Shown here: in pieces, positions 42,089-52,002 of the stretch
Layout of the letters: every line of letters begins with the position of its first letter
How positions within the stretch are numbered: position 1 is the first letter of the stretch
NCBI RefSeq assembly: GCF_041477585.1
Contig: NZ_JBGNYA010000001.1
Span: 2,480,001-2,544,000, forward strand
Source of the DNA: Halobellus sp. MBLA0158
GTDB taxonomy: Archaea > Halobacteriota > Halobacteria > Halobacteriales > Haloferacaceae
DNA length: 64,000 nucleotides
Direction of reading: 5' to 3'
The notes under the pieces: generated by a model
Told to the model about the DNA's origin: nothing
Databases searched by the model: none
Seen by the model: the letters and a program-made list of their open reading frames with translations, nothing else
Program-made: the position numbers and the translations under genes

Positions 42089-43033
42089 ATGGTCCCTTCC
42101 CGACGAACCCTCCTCCGTAGCGCGGCGGCGGCCGGACTGACCGCGGTCGCTGGCTGTGCGGCGCTCCCGTCGTTCGGCACCGACGACGCGGGGCCGGAGT
42201 ACACCCTCACCGCCGACCGAATCGACGCCTCGCCGGTCGAACACGCCCTCTACGAACCCGACGAGGACGACCCGTTATTCGGCGCTCCCGCACGGACCGC
42301 ACTCGATTCGATCCTCCCGGACGGCCGATACACGACCTACGGCTACGAGTCGCTACCCGCGGGCGCCTACGTGCGACACGACGGGATCTACTACCGGACG
42401 GAGTCGGTCGTCACCGGACGGGAACGGATGACGCGCCCGCTCGTCCGCGTCGAGGAGGTGGCCGAGGAGTCGGTGCCGGAGGACGCGGTCCTCGTCGACG
42501 ACCTCGACCGGCCCAGCGCGCGAGTGGTGAAAATCCTCCACGCCAACGCGCAGACCGACGGCGAGTCGGGGTCCGCGGACCTGCTGCGCGGCGAAGCGTA
42601 CGTGCTCCGCCGACCGGCCGAACTGGAGAGTAGACTCGCCTCCGACGACTTCGACGGGCGCGTCGTCACGATGACCGAGAGCGACACCTGGGCCTACCGG
42701 GTGCGGGTCACACGTCGGCCGATCCTCGAAACCGCCTACACCGCGCTGGCGATCGAGGTGGCGGACTCCGAATCGGCGTTCCGCGAGGTGGTCTTCGGAT
42801 CACGGATCGACGCGGAACTGGCACCCGGCGACCTCGCTGGCGACGCGCGAGAGGTGCTCGAACGGTGCCTCTCCCGGGGGCGACACGCCGAGACCGCGCC
42901 GCTTTCGCCCGGTTTCGACGCGGTCCTCGAAGCGCTCGGAGTCGACACCGTCGAGACGGCCGCGACGGGACGGCTCCTCTGGTACGACGGCGAACTGTAT
43001 CGATACGGGCTGTACGTCGACGAAGGCGAATAG
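42089..43033 (+). CDS. Uncharacterised lipoprotein
   Basis: Predicted exported lipoprotein of 314 aa. The N terminus SRRTLLRSAAAAGLTAVAGC carries a twin-arginine motif and lipobox (Cys about 22). The mature domain contains short motifs such as VEHALYEPDEDDPLF and GIYYRTESVV but no recognised fold. A segment rich in acidic residues follows each. It lies 42 bp downstream of the ABC permease and is probably in the same operon. The following 0.77 kb is AT-rich and non-coding. Confidence 0.8.
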   Translation: MVPSRRTLLRSAAAAGLTAVAGCAALPSFGTDDAGPEYTLTADRIDASPVEHALYEPDEDDPLFGAPARTALDSILPDGRYTTYGYESLPAGAYVRHDGIYYRTESVVTGRERMTRPLVRVEEVAEESVPEDAVLVDDLDRPSARVVKILHANAQTDGESGSADLLRGEAYVLRRPAELESRLASDDFDGRVVTMTESDTWAYRVRVTRRPILETAYTALAIEVADSESAFREVVFGSRIDAELAPGDLAGDAREVLERCLSRGRHAETAPLSPGFDAVLEALGVDTVETAATGRLLWYDGELYRYGLYVDEGE

Positions 43034-43801
43034 TATGATATAGAACTATTACTGTAATTTACAGATAAAATTAGAGTCATCACAAACTGATTTTCTACAC
43101 CAAATTGGGTTTTGGGGCCGTCTAAATCCACTTCAAAAATATCTTACAGAGATACCCAATATTAGATATTAAATAATATATTTGATAGTACTGCCACGAG
43201 CCAAGATCTGATCAGCTATCCGAGGCCGTTATACACCCATCAGACCAGTTCGACTTAATGAAACTGGTATGCATCCCGAATTTGGTATAAGTCAGTAGGG
43301 CCCGAGGAAGACCTCACTATCGGCCGCTACACTTATCAAATATTGCCGCCCACCGTCGTGAGATCGGGCGTATCTGCGGAGAGAGCAGAGAAAGAGAGTT
43401 CAGAGATCTCCTGATCGAACAACCACACCATTTCATAACAAGCGTACGCTTGTTAGTCGAATTGGCAACCGAGCTCAAACCACACCACAGTTTCGTTCAG
43501 TCGAACTAGACGTTAGGCCACCACTAGAAATTACACATTGGATTTCTTTTTCAGAATATTGTCGACTTTATGTTTTTATTCTCTGATTTGAGTTCTTTCT
43601 TGTGATTTTTCACTCCCGAAATCCAATCAATCCTCGGTTTCACACTCGACCATCGGTCTCGATCTCGTCCGACGATCCGATGCCAGGACTCTCGTGACAC
43701 TCGATACCGATATCCCCGAGTCGTGTTATCTCGGCTCGTTATCGACCACTGAGTTCGATTCTGCGAAACTATTAATTGCCCACTCCGAGTTGTGTGGTGT
43801 A
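43034..43801. other. AT-rich gene-poor stretch with an 18-bp palindrome
   Basis: The base composition drops sharply compared with the flanks, with runs such as attagatattaaataatat near 43160. I see no supported gene. A short minus-strand frame at 43551-43817 lacks haloarchaeal character. A perfect palindrome is at 43437-43454, and the IclR TATA element (actattaatt) is at 43768-43777. It may be a decayed mobile or foreign insertion; no transposase remnant is recognised. Confidence 0.6.
43437..43454. promoter_or_regulatory. Perfect 18-bp palindrome
   Basis: AACAAGCGTACGCTTGTT is its own reverse complement. It lies 348 bp upstream of the IclR gene in the AT-rich stretch. It could be an operator; the bound protein is not known. 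Confidence 0.5.
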
Positions 43802-44599
43802 ATGCCAGATGGCACACTCACAGTGGAGACGACGCAGACGTCCCTCGACATCCTGTCGACCATCCGGGACCGAGACGGCGCGAGGCTCCACGACATCGTC
43901 GAGGAACACGGGATCGCGAAGAGCACGGCGCACAAGCACCTGGTCACGCTCGAACAGGCCGGATTTCTCCGGAAGTCCGGTGACCGGTACCACATCGGAT
44001 TCAAGTTCCTGAACTACGGCGAGTACGCCCGAGAGCAGTGGTACTGGTTCTCGGCGGTCAAAGGCGCCGTCGAGGAGCTCGCAAAGCGCACCGAAGAGGA
44101 GTGTGACTTCGTCGTCGACGACCACGGGCGCGTGATCACGATCGTGGAGTCCTACCACAAGTGGGCGAAGTACGAGGGCGACGAGGGATCGAAGCGCTAC
44201 CGGGCGTACATGGGGACCTACTACCCGATGCACGCGACCGGCTCGGGCCTCGCGATCCTCTCGACGTACGCGCCCGAGCGGGTCGACGCCGTCGTCGACA
44301 AGTGGGGGATGCCCGAGCTCACAGACCAGACGATCACGTCCCGCGAGGAGCTGTTCGCCGAGCTGGACCGCGCCGAGGAGCGCGGCTACGCCGTCGGCGA
44401 TCAGTACTACACCGAGGGACTCCGGAGCATCGGCAAGCCGGTGTTCGGCCCAGACGGTGCGGTCATCGGCGCCCTGAGCGTGTCGGGACCGACCTATCGG
44501 ATCGACGGCTCCGTCCTCGATCGGGAGATCCCCCGCGCGCTGTCCGAGGTGGTCGAGTCCCTCGAAGCGGAGCTGGCGGCGACCGCGCCCGGCGCGTAG
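43802..44599 (+). CDS. IclR-family transcriptional regulator
   Basis: Regulator of 265 aa. The N-terminal winged helix includes SLDILSTIRDRDGARLHDIVEEHGIAKSTAHKHLVTLEQAGF. The effector domain is of the haloarchaeal IclR type, ending with GKPVFGPDGAVIGALSVSGPTYRI. ATG 43802 is chosen because the TATA box at 43768-43777 predicts a leaderless start there. It converges on an iron-type alcohol dehydrogenase, with an aldehyde dehydrogenase further on, which it plausibly controls. Confidence 0.9.
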   Translation: MPDGTLTVETTQTSLDILSTIRDRDGARLHDIVEEHGIAKSTAHKHLVTLEQAGFLRKSGDRYHIGFKFLNYGEYAREQWYWFSAVKGAVEELAKRTEEECDFVVDDHGRVITIVESYHKWAKYEGDEGSKRYRAYMGTYYPMHATGSGLAILSTYAPERVDAVVDKWGMPELTDQTITSREELFAELDRAEERGYAVGDQYYTEGLRSIGKPVFGPDGAVIGALSVSGPTYRIDGSVLDREIPRALSEVVESLEAELAATAPGA

Positions 44600-44637
44600 G
44601 AATCCGTAGAACAATAACTGGGAGGAGGCGCCGAAGG

Positions 44638-45837
44638 TCAGTAGGCGTCGCGTGCGACGTCCAGCAGGTCCTCGGCGTCGGCCTCGCGGGGGTTGTCGTG
44701 GATCTCGATCGTCTCCATCGATTTTTCCGCGATCTCTCGGAGGTCGTCCTCTTCGACGCCGAGTTCGCTGAGGCTCGACGGCAGGTCGACCTCGTCGATG
44801 AGGGATTCGACCGCCGCGACCGCCTCGTGTGCGGCCTCCGTCTCCGATAGCCCGGACGTGTCGACGCCCATCGCCTCGGCCACCTCCGCGTAGCGAGCGG
44901 GGTATGCTTCGAGGTTGTACCGCATCACTGGCGGGGTGAACACGGCGATCGCCTCGCCGTGCGGAATCTCGGGGTACATTCCACCGGTCACCTCCGCCAG
45001 CGAGTGGATCGCGCCGAAGCCCGCGAAGTTCTCACAGAAGCCCGCCATATGCGAGCCGAACAGGAGTTGCTCGCGCGCCTCCATCGCGCCCGACTCGTAG
45101 GCCTCGGGGAGGTACTCCGGCACGAGCCCCATCACGTGCCGCGTGTAGGGCTTGACCAACTCGGGCGCGCCCGCCGCGACGTGGTTTTCCAAGGCGTGGG
45201 AGAACGCGTCGAAGCCCGTCGCGGCGGTCTGTCGCGGCGGCAGCGACGCCGTCAGTTCCGGATCGACCAACGAGACGTCCGCGCCCAGGTAGGGCCCGTC
45301 CGGGTAGAGCGGCGGTTGGCCGATCGCCATCTTGAACTTCCGGTCCGGCGCGGTGATCACCGCCCAGTAGTCCACCTCGCTGCCGGTCCCCGCGGTCGTC
45401 GGAATCGTGATCAACGGGTGGGTGTGGTTCTCGATGCTCCCCGACGTGACGTCCTCGGGGACGTTCACCTCGTACTCCGAGAGGTCGCCCGAGTTGGTCT
45501 TCAGGAGCGTCGCGCATTTGGCCGTGTCGATGACGCTGCCGCCGCCGACCGCGACGACCACGTCGAACTCACCGGCCTCCAAGGTCTCTAGGGCGTCGTG
45601 GACCATCGCCGTGGTCGGGTTGGGCTCGACGTCGTCGTAGATCTCGTAGTCGATCCCCTCGGCTTCGAGGGAGGCTTCGACCCCGTCGAGTATCCCCGCG
45701 GCCCTGATTCCCTGATCGGTGACGACGAGGGCGGTCTCCCAGCCTTTCGCGGCGATCACCTCGCCCGTTCGCTCGCTCGTGCCGTTGCCGAACTCCACGG
45801 TGATCGGGAACGACAGCGAGTACTCCCCGAGACTCAT
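44638..45837 (-). CDS. Iron-containing (group III) alcohol dehydrogenase
   Basis: NAD(P)-dependent dehydrogenase of 399 aa. The cofactor motif GGGSVIDTAK is at 98-107. Metal ligands are expected in the FDAFSHALENHV region and in the HSLAEVTGGMYPEIPHGEA region (two His). The substrate could be a primary alcohol, 1,3-diol or lactaldehyde. The divergent neighbour, a betaine-type aldehyde dehydrogenase, could oxidise its product. ATG 45837 gives the normal family start; the longer frame upstream is not supported. Confidence 0.93.
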   Translation of the reverse strand: MSLGEYSLSFPITVEFGNGTSERTGEVIAAKGWETALVVTDQGIRAAGILDGVEASLEAEGIDYEIYDDVEPNPTTAMVHDALETLEAGEFDVVVAVGGGSVIDTAKCATLLKTNSGDLSEYEVNVPEDVTSGSIENHTHPLITIPTTAGTGSEVDYWAVITAPDRKFKMAIGQPPLYPDGPYLGADVSLVDPELTASLPPRQTAATGFDAFSHALENHVAAGAPELVKPYTRHVMGLVPEYLPEAYESGAMEAREQLLFGSHMAGFCENFAGFGAIHSLAEVTGGMYPEIPHGEAIAVFTPPVMRYNLEAYPARYAEVAEAMGVDTSGLSETEAAHEAVAAVESLIDEVDLPSSLSELGVEEDDLREIAEKSMETIEIHDNPREADAEDLLDVARDAY

Positions 45838-46024
45838 CGTTTTGAGACCCGAGGGCGACCGTCCGTACACTCTGCACTAGACCGGTAGTCGCGGCTGTAC
45901 TGTGGCATCCGTCCCCAAGTCGGAGCAGTCAGCATAAAAAAGAAAATGTAACAGAAATATTTGCCATAAGAGTCGGAAGCGCGACCGGAAGAAGATTTTT
46001 GCCCACGTGCCAGGGAGTGACAGT

Positions 46025-47539
46025 ATGAGCAGTTCCCGATCAGGCGCGAGTCCAGTGATCGAGCGGCATCGCTCGAAACACGAGGAGGCGACGACCGACG
46101 TCGAATTCGGCGCGTGGATCGACGGCGAACTCCACACTCACGGACAGAAGAGGGAAGTCGAAGATCCCGTGACCGGCGAATCGATCGTCGAGATTCCACA
46201 AGGCGACACCGCAACCGTCGACAGCGCGGTCGAGGCCGCCTGGGACGCCTTCGAGCGCGAGTGGGAGGCCGCGAGCGTCCGCGACCGCTCGGCGCGCCTC
46301 TTCGAGTGGGCCGACGTCCTGGAAGACCACACTGAGGAACTCACGCTCTTGGAGTGTCTGGACTGCGGCAAGCCGATCTCGCAGGCTCGCGGAGAGGTCG
46401 AGGGCGCGATCGACACCCTAGAGTATTACGCGTCGGTCTGCCGGGCCCAGCGGGGAAGTGAGATTCCGGGCGGGGAGGACGTCCACCTCTACACGACCCA
46501 GGAGCCGTACGGAGTCGTCGGCCAGATCGTCCCCTGGAACTATCCCCTGTGGGCGGCCGCCTGGAAACTCGGCCCCGCGCTGGCGGCCGGCAACGCCTGC
46601 GTGCTCAAGCCCGCCAACGACACGCCGCTATCGACGCTTCGAGCGGCCCAACTCTCGGAGGGCATCTTCCCCGACGGCGTCCTCAACGTCGTCCCCGGCC
46701 CGGGGAGCGAGGTTGGGCAAGCCATAGCCGAACACGACGACATCAGAAAGATCTCTTTCACCGGGAGCACGGCCGTCGGCAGCGGCGTGATGCGCGCGGC
46801 CGCGGACCGAGTCGCGCCCGTCACCCTCGAACTCGGCGGCAAGTCCCCCTTCATCGTCTTCCCCGACGCGAATCTGGAGAAGGTCGTCGAGGCGGTGGCC
46901 GATGGGATCTTCTACAGCACGGGCGAGATCTGCGACGCGTTCTCGCGCGCGCTCGTCCACGAGTCCGTCGCCGAGGAGTTCACCGAGCGCTTCGTCGAGA
47001 AGGCCGAGTCCTACGTGCTGGGCGACCCCCTCGACGAAGAAACCACGATGGGCCCGCTGACCTCTCAGCGCCAGTTCGAGACCGTACGGGAGTACATCGA
47101 GACCGGTCGGGAAGAAGCGGACCTGCTCTGCGGCGGCGGGGTGCCCGACGATCCGGCACTCTCCGAGGGCTGGTACGTGGAACCGACGGTCTTCGGCGGC
47201 GTCACCAACGAGATGACGATCGCTCGCGAGGAGATCTTCGGGCCCGTCCAGACGATCCAGACCTTCTCCGAGTACGAGGAGGCGATCGACCTCGCCAACG
47301 ACACCCAGTACGGCCTCGCCGCCGGCATCGGCACGGAGAAGACCTCCCTCGTCCACCAGACCGCGGACGATCTCGAAGCGGGCCTCGTCTACGTGAACGA
47401 GTACGGCCCGATTATGCCCGACGCGCCCTACGGCGGCTTCAAACAGTCAGGCTTCGGGAAGGACCTCGGGCTTGAGGCGTTAGATCACTACCAGCGACAG
47501 AAGAGCGTCTACGTCAACCTCGACCGGCCCGAACTCTGA
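46025..47539 (+). CDS. NAD-dependent aldehyde dehydrogenase
   Basis: Aldehyde dehydrogenase of 504 aa. The catalytic Glu lies in TLELGGKSP (about residue 274) and the Cys in STGEICDAFSRA (about 307); the NAD motif FTGSTAVG precedes them. The sequence PWNYPLWAAAWKLGPALAAGN is typical of the betaine-aldehyde type. A compatible-solute role (betaine synthesis) would fit a halophile, but the neighbouring Fe-dependent alcohol dehydrogenase points equally to alcohol catabolism. Divergent from that gene; start ATG 46025 is reached after an AT-rich promoter region. Confidence 0.93.
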   Translation: MSSSRSGASPVIERHRSKHEEATTDVEFGAWIDGELHTHGQKREVEDPVTGESIVEIPQGDTATVDSAVEAAWDAFEREWEAASVRDRSARLFEWADVLEDHTEELTLLECLDCGKPISQARGEVEGAIDTLEYYASVCRAQRGSEIPGGEDVHLYTTQEPYGVVGQIVPWNYPLWAAAWKLGPALAAGNACVLKPANDTPLSTLRAAQLSEGIFPDGVLNVVPGPGSEVGQAIAEHDDIRKISFTGSTAVGSGVMRAAADRVAPVTLELGGKSPFIVFPDANLEKVVEAVADGIFYSTGEICDAFSRALVHESVAEEFTERFVEKAESYVLGDPLDEETTMGPLTSQRQFETVREYIETGREEADLLCGGGVPDDPALSEGWYVEPTVFGGVTNEMTIAREEIFGPVQTIQTFSEYEEAIDLANDTQYGLAAGIGTEKTSLVHQTADDLEAGLVYVNEYGPIMPDAPYGGFKQSGFGKDLGLEALDHYQRQKSVYVNLDRPEL

Positions 47540-47596
47540 ATCGGACCGCTTTCCACCCAAGATTTTTATATCGCAATCGAGAGGTTGAGACCGCTT

Positions 47597-48619
47597 ATGG
47601 GAGTCATCTCGTCGATCAAAGAGAAGCTCAATCAGGAGACGACCTCCGGCGAGGCGGCGGGAATGGAGAAGGACCCGGGCGTGACGCGGCTGTTCTTCGC
47701 GACGGACGTCCACGGATCGAGCGCCTGCTGGCGGAAGTTCGTCAACAGCGCGGACTTCTACGACGCCGACGTCCTGGTCCTCGGCGGCGACACGACAGGA
47801 AAGGCGATCTTCCCGATCGTCGACGAGGGCGACCGGTACACCTACACGCGCCAGGGCGACGAGCACACGATCGACGACGACGAGGAGCTCGATGAGTTCC
47901 TCGATTCGCTGGAGGACACCGGCTACTACCCGTACGTGATGGACGAAGCCGAGTACGAGCAGCTCCAGACCGCCGACGACGCCGAGGAACGGCAGAACGA
48001 GATATTCCTCACGAAGATGCAAGAGCGGATCCGCGAGTGGATCGAGTTCGCCGAGAGGAAACTGGACGACACGCCGGTGTACGCCTGCCCCGGCAACGAC
48101 GACCCGTTCGAGATCGACGAGGTGTGGGAGTCCTCGGACGTCGTCGACCTCGTCGAGGGCGAGGTCGTCGACCTCCCGCAGGGGTACCAGATGGCGAGCA
48201 CGGGGTGGACCCACCCGACGCCGTGGGACACCGACCGCGAGGAGCCCGAAGACGAACTCCGCGAGCGGATCGAGGGAATCGTCAGCGGCATCGACGACTA
48301 CGACCGCGCGATTTTCAACTTCCACGAGCCGCCGTACGACTCCCAGCTCGACGAGGCGCCCGAACTCGACGAGGACCTCCGGCCGAAGTTCGGCGCGCAG
48401 TCGACAGAGCCCGTCGGCAGCGAGGCGATCCGAGAGATCATCGAGGAGTACCAGCCGCCGCTGTCGCTGCACGGCCACATCCACGAGTCCCGCGGGCACA
48501 CGAAGATCGGCGACACCGACGCGATCAATCCGGGGAGCGTCTACTCGGAGGCGTCGCTCCAGGGGGCGATCGTCGACCTCCGGCCCGAAGTCGACGTCGT
48601 CGGCCTCGTGCGGGGATAG
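47597..48619 (+). CDS. Metallophosphoesterase (calcineurin-like)
   Basis: Phosphoesterase of 340 aa with a two-metal site: ATDVHG (Asp-X-His) near residue 37, LVLGGDT, PGNDDPF, FNFHEPP and GHIHESRG. The central region carries an acidic insertion. Substrate unknown: members of this class hydrolyse phosphodiesters or phosphoproteins. A TATA box (tttttata) at 47564-47571 predicts a start close to ATG 47597. It is 48 bp upstream of the nucleotidyltransferase-like gene. Confidence 0.9.
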   Translation: MGVISSIKEKLNQETTSGEAAGMEKDPGVTRLFFATDVHGSSACWRKFVNSADFYDADVLVLGGDTTGKAIFPIVDEGDRYTYTRQGDEHTIDDDEELDEFLDSLEDTGYYPYVMDEAEYEQLQTADDAEERQNEIFLTKMQERIREWIEFAERKLDDTPVYACPGNDDPFEIDEVWESSDVVDLVEGEVVDLPQGYQMASTGWTHPTPWDTDREEPEDELRERIEGIVSGIDDYDRAIFNFHEPPYDSQLDEAPELDEDLRPKFGAQSTEPVGSEAIREIIEEYQPPLSLHGHIHESRGHTKIGDTDAINPGSVYSEASLQGAIVDLRPEVDVVGLVRG

Positions 48620-48667
48620 AACTAAATGCCGTCACGAGGTGCTACCACCTAGCAAGGTGATTCCGCC

Positions 48668-49417
48668 GTGAGCCAGACCGAACCGCTGTCGGATCCGATC
48701 GAAGAGGGCGAGCGAGTCATCGAGGCCGCGGACGACCGCGGGCTGACCGTGCGACTCATCGGCGGCACGGCGATCAATCGCCACGCCGAGACCGCCCGCG
48801 AGGAGCCGTTCAAACGCGGCTATCGCGACGTCGACTTCGTCGCCACCCGCGAGGAGGAAAGCGCGGTCGAAGAGATGATGGCCGACCTGGGCTACGAGGC
48901 GAACGAGCGCTTCAACACGATGCGGCGCTTCCGCCTGGAGTACTTCGATCCGGTCAACGAGCGCAAGGCCGACTACATCATCGACCGCTTCGACTTCTGC
49001 CACGCGTGGGACCTGCGCGAGCGGATCGACGTCGACTACCCCACCGTCCCCATCGAGGACCTGCTCCTCTCGAAGCTCCAGATCGTCGAGGTCAGCGACC
49101 GCGACGTCCGCGACATCCTCGCGATGCTCGCGGACCACCCGGTCGAGCCCGGGGACGATACCGAGAAGATCGACCCCGAGTACGTCGCCGACCGCTGCGG
49201 CAGCGACTGGGGGCTGTGGCGCACCGTGACCTACAGCCTCGACCGCGTCGAGGAGTACGTCGAAGACGAGGACCTGCCGATCGACGAGGGCGAACTCGCC
49301 GACAGGATCGACGCCCTCCGAACCGCGATCGACGACCACTCGAAGTCGCTGCGGTGGAAGCTCCGGTCGATCGTCGGCGAGCACAAGCAGTGGTACAAGC
49401 GGCCCGAGCTGGGCTGA
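48668..49417 (+). CDS. Nucleotidyltransferase-like protein
   Basis: Protein of 249 aa with a nucleotidyltransferase-like fold in the first 110 residues: VRLIGGTAINRHAE, then GYRDVDFVATREE, giving GG and DxD-like acidic residues. A later segment, VPIEDLLLSKLQIV, resembles the AbiEii-type sensor helix. The C terminus is helical. The start is GTG 48668, supported by a Shine-Dalgarno AGGTGA at 48655-48660. A toxin-like role is possible by family resemblance, but no antitoxin gene adjoins. A T-run follows the stop. Confidence 0.82.
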   Translation: MSQTEPLSDPIEEGERVIEAADDRGLTVRLIGGTAINRHAETAREEPFKRGYRDVDFVATREEESAVEEMMADLGYEANERFNTMRRFRLEYFDPVNERKADYIIDRFDFCHAWDLRERIDVDYPTVPIEDLLLSKLQIVEVSDRDVRDILAMLADHPVEPGDDTEKIDPEYVADRCGSDWGLWRTVTYSLDRVEEYVEDEDLPIDEGELADRIDALRTAIDDHSKSLRWKLRSIVGEHKQWYKRPELG

Positions 49418-49423
49418 GCCGGA

Positions 49424-49429
49424 TTTTTT
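49424..49429 (+). terminator. T-run after the nucleotidyltransferase-like gene
   Basis: TTTTTT 6 bp after the stop codon, the usual archaeal termination signal. A mirrored A-run on the other side serves the convergent gene. Confidence 0.5.
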
Positions 49430-49537
49430 GATCTTCAAGTTGCGATCGCGACGCCCGTCTCGACGGCCTGTTTCGACTCCCTCGAGTAGCGGGTAGCGGA
49501 TCGTCGGCTGAACGCGAACGGAGCGAGGAACCGCGAG

Positions 49538-49543
49538 AAAAAA
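49538..49543 (-). terminator. T-run (minus strand) after the APC permease gene
   Basis: AAAAAA on the plus strand, i.e. TTTTTT for the minus-strand transcript, 38 bp past the permease stop. Confidence 0.5.
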
Positions 49544-49580
49544 GAACGGCGCGGCCGTCACCGACCGCGTCGGGCGCCGC

Positions 49581-51167
49581 TCAGTCCTGCGGGATCTCCG
49601 AGTGGAGGTTGTCGAGGTCGACGCCCTGCTGGGCGCGGTAGTACTTCATTCCGAAGTAGATGACCGCCGCCAGCAGGTAGAGGACGCCGAGGAACGTCAT
49701 CGAGGTGACGTTGTTGAGCCCGTAGACGCTCTCGGTCGCCCAGAGGTAGAACACCGAAAGCAGGATCACGGTATAGACGCCGGCGACGATCGAGACCACC
49801 GGGACGCCGGCGATCTCGTACTTCGAGACCGGGTTCTTCGAGAACAGTTCGGGGCGGCGCCACGGGAACAGCAGGCACGCGATCGTCGTGCCGAAGAACG
49901 TGACCGCGATCGCGAACGTCGCCGCCAGCGTGAGCGTCTGGAAGCCCGGCGCGAAGAAGTAGATGACCGTCAGGATGGCCGCGGGCACGACCATCAGCAG
50001 GATGGCGTAGATCGGCGTGTTGTAGCGGCCCTTCACCTCGGAGAAGACCTCCGGGATGGTCCGGTCGAACGCCGTCGCGAAGATCACGCGGGTCGACGAG
50101 AGGAAGACGGTCCCGGACCACGCGAAGAACCACCCGCCCATCAGGATCGCCATCAGCTTCGCGAGGACGCCGTTGCCCATCGCGATGGCCGCGATCGTCG
50201 TCGGCGAGGAGAGCCACTGCTGGGCGCCCGCGCCGACGAAGTAGTTGTAGTTCAGCGCCTGGTAGAAGGTGTATCCGACCGCGGAGTCGAACAGCGGCCA
50301 GAGGACGATCGCCAGCGCGGCCGCGGCGAGGAGCGCGCCCTCGAAGACGCCGAACATCTTCTTGAACTCGCCCGCCTCGCGGACCTCACCGAACAGGGTC
50401 GAGCCCCAGACGGTCCACATTATCCAGAACAGCAGCATCGGGAAGAGCTTGTAGGACGCGCTCCAGTTGAGGTTCCACATCGGAGCGAAGCTCACCGACG
50501 TGCCCTCGATGATTCCGTTGTACGTGAGGTCCATCCCCCACGCGTTCATCTGGCCGTTGAACGCCGACTGGAACCCCGAGGGGTTCGTCGTGAGCAGCCC
50601 GCCCACGAAGATGAGCAGGCCCGCGACGCCGACGTAGAACAGCACCTGTTGGATCCGCGCGTACCACTTCATCCCGAGGCTGACGTAGATGAACGCGAAG
50701 GCGACCACGATCATCGACGAGGTGAACAGCCCGAGGCTGGAGTTCCAGAAGTTCGCCAGTTCGACGAACCCGAACAGCGCCGAGACCGGACCGAGCACCA
50801 GCCACGAGAGGATCGATCCGTAGATCGGTACCCACAGCCACAGGATGAACACCCAACCGGGCCACGAGAGGAAGAAGCCCCAGAACCCAGACAGCAAGCG
50901 GCTCTGCCAGACGTAGTCGCCGCCGACCCGCGGCATCGACGCCACGAGCGTCGCGTAGACCACGTTCTGGAGCGTGATCGCGACGACTGAGATGATGGTC
51001 GCCAAGATCGGGCTTCCCTGCGGGATGAACGCGTTGAACGTCCAGATGTAGAAGCCCAACGTGACGATGTTCACCGACAGGAACGCGTAGATTCCTGCGT
51101 CATACGAGGACCAGTCTCTGACTAGCCCCGTCGCTTCTCGGACGAATAGGGTATCGTCTCCTGACAT
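49581..51167 (-). CDS. Amino acid/polyamine (APC) permease
   Basis: Secondary transporter of 528 aa with about twelve helices. After a short cytoplasmic N terminus, IYAFLSVNIVTLGFYIW begins helix 1, and VYATLVASMPRVGGDYVWQSRLL (residues about 75-97) is the conserved APC helix-3 region. The sequence WNSSLGLFTSSMIVVAFAFIYVSLGMKWY follows further in. Substrate not readable; amino acids or polyamines are usual. ATG 51167 is chosen over GTG 51176. It stands alone, with T-runs separating it from the gene on its 3' side. Confidence 0.9.
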   Translation of the reverse strand: MSGDDTLFVREATGLVRDWSSYDAGIYAFLSVNIVTLGFYIWTFNAFIPQGSPILATIISVVAITLQNVVYATLVASMPRVGGDYVWQSRLLSGFWGFFLSWPGWVFILWLWVPIYGSILSWLVLGPVSALFGFVELANFWNSSLGLFTSSMIVVAFAFIYVSLGMKWYARIQQVLFYVGVAGLLIFVGGLLTTNPSGFQSAFNGQMNAWGMDLTYNGIIEGTSVSFAPMWNLNWSASYKLFPMLLFWIMWTVWGSTLFGEVREAGEFKKMFGVFEGALLAAAALAIVLWPLFDSAVGYTFYQALNYNYFVGAGAQQWLSSPTTIAAIAMGNGVLAKLMAILMGGWFFAWSGTVFLSSTRVIFATAFDRTIPEVFSEVKGRYNTPIYAILLMVVPAAILTVIYFFAPGFQTLTLAATFAIAVTFFGTTIACLLFPWRRPELFSKNPVSKYEIAGVPVVSIVAGVYTVILLSVFYLWATESVYGLNNVTSMTFLGVLYLLAAVIYFGMKYYRAQQGVDLDNLHSEIPQD

Positions 51168-51303
51168 GGCACACACCCGTGTTAGCAGTACTCACACAAC
51201 TTCACTTAGTAGTACCGGTCGTCGGCGGGTCGAGCGCGGGGATCGACGGTCCGACTGAAGAACGACAGCAGACGGAGCCGACGGAGAAGCGTCGTGCCGG
51301 GCC

Positions 51304-51999
51304 CTACGCGTCCCGGCACAGGGCCGCGTGCTCGCAGTCGTCGATCACGACGCCGTCGACGCCGCGGTCGCGGAGCCGTTCGATCTCGGACGCGGACGTG
51401 GCCGTCCACGCGTTCACGTCGAAGCCGCGCGCGTGTGCGTCCGCCACGATGTCGGTCTCCAGACAGAGGCTCACGTGCGGATGCACGCTGGAACACGCGT
51501 GCTCGGCGGCGACGTCGAGGGCGGCCCCGACGTCGAACTCCGCGGGGGTCGTCTCCTCGGACGGGAGGAGCAGCGCCGTCTCGGCGCCCGCCTCGGCGGC
51601 CGCGGCGAGGTCGCTCGGGTGGAACGAGGAGACGAGCACGTCGTGGTCGTGGTCGGCGGCCGCCTCGGTCACCTCCCGGGCGACGTCCCGCGCTTTCAGT
51701 TCGAGATTCAGGCCGACCGCGGAGGGGACGACCTCGAAGAGCTCCCGCAGGAGCGGGATCTGTTCCCCGGTGCCGAGGACCGACGCCTCTCTGAGCTCCG
51801 ACAGCGGCGTCTCGGCGACCACGCCGGTCGCGTCGGTGACGCGGTCGAGCGTCTCGTCGTGGAAGAGCACCAGCTCGCCGGACCCACAGCGCCGGACGTC
51901 CGTCTCGATCATATCGACGGCGGGCGCGGAGTTCCGGAACGCTTCGAGGGTGTTTTCGGGATACTGCGCCGGACAGCCCCGGTGGGCGATCGGACGCAC
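51304..51999 (-). CDS. ugpQ: Glycerophosphodiester phosphodiesterase
   Basis: Hydrolyses glycerophosphodiesters to glycerol-3-phosphate and an alcohol. It has 231 aa, a typical length. Catalytic residues are His6 (AHRG), Glu32 and Asp34 (IETDVR), and His47 (LFHDE). The start is GTG 51999, 3 bp before the ABC ATPase stop codon, so it is the last gene of the transporter operon. That matches bacterial ugpQ. No signal peptide, so it acts in the cytoplasm on imported substrate. Confidence 0.92.
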   Translation of the reverse strand: MRPIAHRGCPAQYPENTLEAFRNSAPAVDMIETDVRRCGSGELVLFHDETLDRVTDATGVVAETPLSELREASVLGTGEQIPLLRELFEVVPSAVGLNLELKARDVAREVTEAAADHDHDVLVSSFHPSDLAAAAEAGAETALLLPSEETTPAEFDVGAALDVAAEHACSSVHPHVSLCLETDIVADAHARGFDVNAWTATSASEIERLRDRGVDGVVIDDCEHAALCRDA

Positions 52000-52002
52000 C
52001 GA

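Noticed and set aside
43551..43817. 88-aa minus-strand frame in the AT-rich gap
   Set aside because: Basic composition and no family features; it overlaps the IclR promoter.
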